Of a DNA stretch of 5,740 bases, positions 1 to 3,906 are shown piece after piece. The position numbers and the translations under genes were made by a program. Origin of the DNA: JBAYJY01 sp041664945 (GTDB taxonomy: Bacteria; UBP15; UBA6099); the NCBI GenBank assembly GCA_041664945.1, contig JBAYJY010000241.1, positions 1 through 5,740 of the forward strand, written 5' to 3'. The notes beneath the pieces were generated by a model. The model was given only the letters and a program-made list of their open reading frames with translations, ran no database searches and was not told the DNA's origin. Within the stretch, counting starts at the first letter, position 1. Each line of letters begins with the position of its first letter.

Positions 1-1067
1 ATCTTAGTCACTATATAATCAGGCGACGGTTCATGAAAAGCGGTTCCGCCGCCGTCTAGTTTCAACTCGTCGAGCGCGATGCCGCATGCCAACTTAGCGG
101 CTATGCGCGCGACCGGGTATCCGGTCGCCTTCCACGCCAACGCGGAAGAGCGGGTGAAACACGGCGCGACTGCAAGAACCGCCACCACTCCGTTGTCAGG
201 GTTAATCGCGAAACGCACGTTGGCGCAGCCCCTGACCGCTATCGCGTTCACGGCTGCTTTTGCCAGCACAGACAATCTGCCGGTCTCCTCGAAATTCAGA
301 GTCTGCGCGGGAACTATCGTCGTGCTGTCGCCGGAATGAACCCCCACCGGGTCCGTATTTTCAAGAGAGCTGATGACGATAACACTGCCGGCGGAGTCGC
401 GTAATAGCTCGAACTCAACTTCCCTCCAGCCGAAAATGCTTTTTTCAACGATGATCCGGCCTGCCGGACTCGCCTCGAGCGCGAGCTTCGCCTGATCCTC
501 GAAATCTTCCATGTTGTATGAGATGGAACTGCCGGCGCCGCCTGCCGCGAAAGAAGGCCTCAACGCGACTGGAAATCCTATCCGGCGCACAATCGCCTTC
601 GCTTCTCCGAGAGTAGCTGCAACGCCGCCCGGCAGAAGGACGTCCTTTGCGGCGTCTGGCTTCATGCGCGACATGAATTGCGTATGCTCTGTCGCGGCTA
701 TAGCCTCGGCATCAGCGCCCAAAAGCTTGACGCCGCGTTTCTTAAGAACGCCGGATTCTGAGAGAGCGGCGGCGAGATTGAGCGCAGTCTGGCCGCCCAT
801 AGTGGCGAGCAGCGCATCCGGGCGCTCTTTAATGATAATTCTCTCGATTGCTTCAGGCGTCAGCGGTTCGATATAAGTCCGGTCGGCGACATCCGGGTCA
901 GTCATTGCCGCTGTCGGATTGCTCCCGGCGGAGATGACGAAATAGCCCTCATCCCTGAGCGCCTTGCACGCTTCCACGCCGCCGCAGTCAAACTCGGCGG
1001 ACTGCCCCATCACGACCGGCCCGGAGCCGATCACCAATATCCGTTTAATATCTTTTCTCGCTGGCAT
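1..1067 (-). CDS. carB: Carbamoyl-phosphate synthase large-chain-like protein, N-terminal part (partial, runs off the left edge); active site degenerate
   Basis: This is an open frame of 355 codons from an ATG at 1067; it continues beyond position 1. It aligns almost without gaps to the N-terminal half of E. coli CarB, which phosphorylates bicarbonate and makes carbamate from it. Recognisable motifs are MPARKDIKRILVIGSGP at the start, EFDCGGVEACKALRDEGY (25-42), MGGQTALN (90-97), RPSFAAGGAG (170-179), GWREVEFE (213-220), GVHSGDS (242-248) and SSALAWKATGYP (307-318). The start is well placed: AAGGA lies 5 bases upstream and the carA-like stop is 12 bases away, so the two are co-transcribed. 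Key family residues are missing: the equivalents of Arg129, Glu208, Gln285, Glu299, Asn301 and Arg303 are Thr, Lys, Arg, Ala, Ala and Cys. The equivalents of Arg169, Gly175/176, Glu215 and His243 remain. Family membership is certain; I infer that the carboxyphosphate step is dead. The symbol denotes homology only. Confidence 0.93.
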   Translation of the reverse strand, partial: MPARKDIKRILVIGSGPVVMGQSAEFDCGGVEACKALRDEGYFVISAGSNPTAAMTDPDVADRTYIEPLTPEAIERIIIKERPDALLATMGGQTALNLAAALSESGVLKKRGVKLLGADAEAIAATEHTQFMSRMKPDAAKDVLLPGGVAATLGEAKAIVRRIGFPVALRPSFAAGGAGSSISYNMEDFEDQAKLALEASPAGRIIVEKSIFGWREVEFELLRDSAGSVIVISSLENTDPVGVHSGDSTTIVPAQTLNFEETGRLSVLAKAAVNAIAVRGCANVRFAINPDNGVVAVLAVAPCFTRSSALAWKATGYPVARIAAKLACGIALDELKLDGGGTAFHEPSPDYIVTK

Positions 1068-1072
1068 ATGTT

Positions 1073-1077
1073 TCCTT
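1073..1077 (-). promoter_or_regulatory. Ribosome binding site of the carB-like gene
   Basis: On the minus strand AAGGA lies 5 bases before the ATG at 1067, inside the 12-base gap after the carA-like stop. It fixes the start and supports a polycistronic message. Confidence 0.75.
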
Positions 1078-1079
1078 AT

Positions 1080-2132
1080 TTATTTCGATATAAGCGACTC
1101 AAGCGTTTCGAGTCCGCTCGGCGCGTACATTATTCCGGCGGCGTTTTTCTTTTTGAGAATAATGCCTTCCGGAGTTCCGTCATCGAGGTTGCGGCACAGC
1201 ATCTTAACGCCCGCCTTGGCGAGACTTTTTTCGCTGAGGCAGAACGAATGGCGCTGGGAGGTAACCGCGCAACGGCCGGTTTCGAGATTGACAACGCTGA
1301 AATTACTGCCGTGATGCCCGCATTTCATGCGGACCGGAGAAGCGCCCAGCGCGGCGCCAAGAACAACACAACCGAGCCCTATTCCGAAAACGGGAACAGA
1401 GCCGACGAGCTCCCGCACCGTTTGTATTGTTCCTTTAAGCGATTCAGGCGCGAACGGCCCGTTAGTCACTATAACTGCGGCTGGCTTGATGCCCATGATT
1501 TCTTTAGCTCCCATTCGCGGACCGAAAGAGCGCCAGAAATAATTATTTTTCTTTAGAAGCATGTAAAAACTCTTGCCGGCGCCGAGGTCGAGGGCAACAA
1601 CCGTCCGGTTGTCGCGGCTCGGCCGCCAAGAGGCGAGCAACGCCTCGCCGCTAACGCGGTAGTTGTCCGGATTCCCGCCGATCCGGCCTTTTATTCCTTC
1701 AAGCCGTTTCAAATATCCCTTTTTGTCCGAATCCTTTGTCGTCAGCAGCCCCCATTGTTCGCCATTATCGCTAATATGGGCGGCGAGAGCGCGTGTATCG
1801 ACTCCCTGCACACCGAGCAACTCACGTTCGCGGCTGAACTCATCGAAGCTTTTCGACGCTCTTATTCCGCCGGAAGCGGCGCTGAGTTCTTTAACGATAA
1901 TACCCTCGGCGCAAACACGGTCGGACTCGAAACCCTCGGCGGTCGCTCCCCGATTGCCTATCATCGGGCTTTCGAATGCGACTAAACGCCCTAAATATGG
2001 CGGTGAGGTAACCATCTCCTGATAGCCTGTCGCGCCGGAATATGTAATCACCAAGCCTGCTCTCTCGCCTTGCGAGCCGAACGCTTCGCCTGTGAAAATT
2101 GTTCCGTCTTCGAGTATCAGCTTGCCTGTCAT
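1080..2132 (-). CDS. carA: Carbamoyl-phosphate synthase small-chain-like protein with a destroyed glutaminase active site
   Basis: This 350-residue protein has both CarA domains. The N-terminal small-chain domain is recognised by LILEDGTIFTGEAFG, ATGYQEMVTSPPY (34-46), SPMIGNRG and VDTRAL (111-116). The class I amidotransferase domain (about 177-350) shows TNGPFAPES, PVFGIGLGCVVLGA and GHHGSNFSV. In CarA this domain hydrolyses glutamine and passes ammonia to CarB. Here the nucleophile motif GICLGHQ reads GIGLGCV (Cys to Gly252), and the HPE motif near the C terminus reads APS (His to Ala337, Glu to Ser339). Glutamine-binding positions equivalent to E. coli Ser47, Gly243, Gln273, Asn311 and Gly313 are Gly, Phe, Val, Arg and Ser. 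Glutaminase activity is therefore very unlikely. I chose the ATG at 2132 because MTGKLILEDG matches the family start and GAAAGG lies 10 bases upstream. An in-frame ATG at 2222 would add 30 basic residues, but that stretch contains a terminator-like hairpin. The symbol denotes homology only. Confidence 0.92.
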   Translation of the reverse strand: MTGKLILEDGTIFTGEAFGSQGERAGLVITYSGATGYQEMVTSPPYLGRLVAFESPMIGNRGATAEGFESDRVCAEGIIVKELSAASGGIRASKSFDEFSRERELLGVQGVDTRALAAHISDNGEQWGLLTTKDSDKKGYLKRLEGIKGRIGGNPDNYRVSGEALLASWRPSRDNRTVVALDLGAGKSFYMLLKKNNYFWRSFGPRMGAKEIMGIKPAAVIVTNGPFAPESLKGTIQTVRELVGSVPVFGIGLGCVVLGAALGASPVRMKCGHHGSNFSVVNLETGRCAVTSQRHSFCLSEKSLAKAGVKMLCRNLDDGTPEGIILKKKNAAGIMYAPSGLETLESLISK

Positions 2133-2142
2133 AAGGACGGCG

Positions 2143-2148
2143 CCTTTC
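2143..2148 (-). promoter_or_regulatory. Probable ribosome binding site of the carA-like gene (start-deciding)
   Basis: The minus strand reads GAAAGG followed by 10 bases and the ATG at 2132. The spacing is on the long side. The competing upstream ATG at 2222 has AGAGAG 5 bases before it, so Shine-Dalgarno strength alone does not decide the start; family alignment favours 2132. Confidence 0.45.
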
Positions 2149-2185
2149 AACTTCCGTAATATTTTCAGCCCTTCAGGCCTTTCAG

Positions 2186-2207
2186 AAAAAAACCGCTTCC
2201 GGAGCGG
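2186..2207 (-). terminator. Terminator-like hairpin in the carA-like leader (possible attenuator)
   Basis: Read on the minus strand, CCGCT-CCGGA-AGCGG forms a 5 bp G/C-rich stem with a 5-base loop and is followed directly by seven T's. The stem can be extended by G-U and A-U pairs between GAGG before it and the first U's after it. It ends 53 bases before the carA-like ATG at 2132 and lies after the previous gene's stop, so it would terminate transcription just before the carAB-like genes. Pyrimidine operons (pyrBI, Bacillus pyr) are known to be controlled by leader attenuation. That this hairpin works the same way is inference. Confidence 0.5.
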
Positions 2208-2246
2208 CCTCGGGCGAATCATTTGCGCTCTCTATTCAATTCAACC

Positions 2247-2273
2247 TTGTCATTTTAAATGTTTTTATATAAT
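2247..2273 (+). promoter_or_regulatory. Near-consensus sigma70 promoter pointing right, into the intergenic palindromes
   Basis: TTGTCA at 2247-2252 and a perfect TATAAT at 2268-2273 are separated by 15 bases, which is short but tolerated. No coding gene lies downstream on this strand; a transcript from about 2280 would cross the palindromes at 2308-2374 and then run antisense to the TPR gene. The region is A+T rich, so the match may be chance. Confidence 0.3.
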
Positions 2274-2307
2274 ACGCCATAATATATAAAAAATATTAGA
2301 GTGAAGA

Positions 2308-2374
2308 CCCCTGATTCGGGGCGAAAATCCACTTTTCAAATTGTTTACTGAATCGGGGGGGAATCTCGCGATTC
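2308..2374. repeat. Nested inverted repeats between the TPR gene and the carA-like gene
   Basis: In plus orientation CCCC-T-GATTC (2308-2317) pairs with GAATC-G-GGGG (2350-2359); the central T faces G, a wobble pair in plus-strand RNA but a mismatch in minus-strand RNA. Inside it lies a second stem, GAAAA-TCCAC-TTTTC (2323-2337). Immediately after it a third, GAATC-TCGC-GATTC (2361-2374), is followed by GTTTTC. A competing hairpin, CCCC-TGATTC-GGGG (2308-2321), uses the same bases. The element could be a 3' end structure of the TPR gene, a carA leader element, or part of a small plus-strand RNA; the sequence alone cannot decide. Confidence 0.5.
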
Positions 2375-2389
2375 GTTTTCTGCGATAGC

Positions 2390-3739
2390 TTACAAAACAT
2401 AGCCTTTGTCTTCGCCGGCTTCCTGCTCGCTTTCATGTCCTTCGCTGATTATCATCTCTTCCGATTCATCCGGCTGCGGTTGTTCCGTGTCCGCCGCCTT
2501 TTTCTTAGCGCCGCTGCGCCTTTTGTGCCGGCCCCTTCCCGCCTTGGCATACGCGGTTGTTATGCCGGCCACGAAAAACGCCTGCGCTATTATGAGCGCG
2601 AACTGTGCGAAAATATATTTCGGGGTTATCCTGTCGCCGCTGTAATGAATTACAAGAAATTGAGCGCCTATGTAGCAACATAAGAAGATGAACGTAAACC
2701 AATAATGCTTTGAGGCGAATGTTATGGATTGTTTCAGGCTGTTTTCCCATTTCTTGCGATCCAGAACAATCGACGGATAAATGTACAGGAAATGAGCCAT
2801 CACAAGAACGGTTGAAGGGATGACAAGAATTTTGAACGGGACGCTGAGCCTGAAAAAATCATAAAACATAAGCTGGAAACTTTTAAATATTAAGCTCGAA
2901 GCGACTGCTACGAAACCCGCGATAAAGAGAATCACGAGAGTGACGGCGGCGAGAGGCGAAGCCTGTCCGAACGAGCGGCTGAGCGCTTCGTCGAAAGTAG
3001 CTTCGCGGCCGGCGCATAAGCGGCCGACGAGCGCCGTTTCAACATTCAGCAACGGCACGCATAAGGCGCAAAAAACAGCAAGCATTCCCAACAGATAAAT
3101 CACCGTCGAAGCGCTAAGAGGCGGCGCCTTGTCGGCGAAAAGGTATTTCGTAAAATCTACCACCGGCAAAGGCATATCAAACGCCGCCAACGCCCACCGG
3201 ATCGCGAAGCTGGCCAGAATAAAAACAAACACAGACAAAAACACGGAAATGATGGTCGCCGGATGATTGAACAAAATCGACGCCGTATCACGCAGAGTCG
3301 CGATCGGGGAAGCCGGCCTCATCGAATGCGAAGAGCTTTTCCTGATCCGCCTCTCGCTGCTGTCTATCCGCTCTGAAAGGTCCCCTTCCGTGTCGCGCTC
3401 CCGGGCGAGGTCAAAAGCCACCGCAGCCTGTATCACCATCCCGCTGTCTCCATACGCTTTTCCCAGCCGATAGAGCGTTTCCGTCTGTTTCGGGTCTAAT
3501 TCCAGCGCCTTTTTGTAATAGCTAATCGCTTCGTCGTAGTCTTTCTTCTTATAGTACGCCTGTCCCAGCTTCGTGCATGTCATGGCAAACTTCGGATTCA
3601 ACGCGTATGCGACATGATACGCTGCGATCGCAGCGTCAATATCATCGCGCACCATCGCGTTATTGCCTTCAATCAGGTGCGTTATGAAATCCGCTTTGCC
3701 GTCCGGTTCATTCATATCAATTGTATGCGTACTTGCCAT
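2390..3739 (-). CDS. TPR-repeat protein with six predicted transmembrane segments
   Basis: I do not recognise a named family for this 449-residue protein. An N-terminal soluble part carries three tetratricopeptide-like repeats (about 19-52, 53-86 and 87-118); the middle one is canonical, with LGQAYYKKKDYDEAISYYKK followed by ALELDP. A charged linker (115-150) follows. Six hydrophobic segments lie at about 161-185, 210-232, 262-286, 301-324, 345-366 and 374-397. The tail is basic first (GRGRHKRRSGAKKK, 401-414) and then strongly acidic (418-447). With six segments, both ends should face the cytoplasm, so the TPRs probably dock a partner at the inner membrane. It is transcribed toward the carA-like gene with about 170-260 bases between them, so co-transcription is possible but unproven. 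No Shine-Dalgarno precedes the ATG at 3739; an in-frame ATG at 3715 is the alternative. Confidence 0.88.
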   Translation of the reverse strand: MASTHTIDMNEPDGKADFITHLIEGNNAMVRDDIDAAIAAYHVAYALNPKFAMTCTKLGQAYYKKKDYDEAISYYKKALELDPKQTETLYRLGKAYGDSGMVIQAAVAFDLARERDTEGDLSERIDSSERRIRKSSSHSMRPASPIATLRDTASILFNHPATIISVFLSVFVFILASFAIRWALAAFDMPLPVVDFTKYLFADKAPPLSASTVIYLLGMLAVFCALCVPLLNVETALVGRLCAGREATFDEALSRSFGQASPLAAVTLVILFIAGFVAVASSLIFKSFQLMFYDFFRLSVPFKILVIPSTVLVMAHFLYIYPSIVLDRKKWENSLKQSITFASKHYWFTFIFLCCYIGAQFLVIHYSGDRITPKYIFAQFALIIAQAFFVAGITTAYAKAGRGRHKRRSGAKKKAADTEQPQPDESEEMIISEGHESEQEAGEDKGYVL

Positions 3740-3751
3740 TCTAATTGAAGT

Positions 3752-3780
3752 ATCATACTCAATATGTAATCAATTGTAAA
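3752..3780 (-). promoter_or_regulatory. Sigma70-type promoter of the TPR membrane protein gene
   Basis: On the minus strand TTTACA (3775-3780) is followed after exactly 17 bases by TATGAT (3752-3757), each one or two bases from consensus. Only 12 bases separate the -10 box from the ATG at 3739, so transcription would begin about 5 bases before the start codon. This agrees with the missing Shine-Dalgarno and suggests a nearly leaderless mRNA. Confidence 0.6.
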
Positions 3781-3860
3781 TCTGCATTATCAGGAATTGC
3801 CGCCGCCGCTTCCTGCGACAAATAAGACAACCTCAAAGCTCGTCGTGAAATAGTGAAAGC

Positions 3861-3889
3861 TTGCGGCAACTCTCATCATATATAATAAT
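3861..3889 (+). promoter_or_regulatory. Candidate promoter of the secreted propeller gene
   Basis: A perfect TATAAT at 3881-3886 lies 20 bases before the ATG at 3907, so the mRNA would start at about 3893, just ahead of the Shine-Dalgarno. The best upstream hexamer is TTGCGG at 3861-3866, but the spacer to TATAAT is only 14 bases; using the overlapping TAATAA (3883-3888) gives 16. The -10 is convincing and the -35 is weak. Confidence 0.4.
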
Positions 3890-3894
3890 AATGC

Positions 3895-3902
3895 AAAGGT
3901 GA
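3895..3902 (+). promoter_or_regulatory. Strong ribosome binding site of the propeller gene
   Basis: AAAGGTGA ends 4 bases before the ATG at 3907. It is an extended match to the 16S anti-Shine-Dalgarno and fixes this start, which also begins a proper signal peptide. Confidence 0.8.
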
Positions 3903-3906
3903 TAAC

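Noticed and set aside
1359..1385. Cys255, three residues after the lost nucleophile, acting as a relocated glutaminase nucleophile
   Set aside because: The nucleophile elbow needs Cys at the strict turn position, and the His and Glu partners are also gone, so a working triad is not plausible.
1068..1556. 162-codon plus-strand open frame opposite the carA-like gene (and shorter ones at 79-339, 511-876, 964-1314, 1663-2022)
   Set aside because: They lie opposite clearly homologous carA/carB-like coding sequence, have Arg/Ser/Ala-rich shadow composition and no family motifs or convincing ribosome binding sites.
1563..1600. GAGKS in the CarA-like protein as a Walker A nucleotide-binding loop
   Set aside because: It lacks the GxxxxGK[ST] spacing and aligns with the ordinary CarA segment DFGAKRN, so the resemblance is coincidental.
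1080..2132. Simple ammonia-dependent CPS (like mammalian CPS1) as full explanation
   Set aside because: CPS1 keeps intact ATP-grasp metal sites; here the first synthetase site is missing its ligands too.
2223..2307. Own sigma70 promoter for the carA-like gene on the minus strand
   Set aside because: The stretch is very A+T rich and gives TATTAT-like -10 boxes, but I found no credible -35 at 16-18 bases, so no promoter is called.
2505..2750. 81-codon minus-strand frame and plus-strand frames at 2406-2683
   Set aside because: These are alternative frames inside the TPR membrane gene, whose frame carries clear TPR motifs and transmembrane segments.
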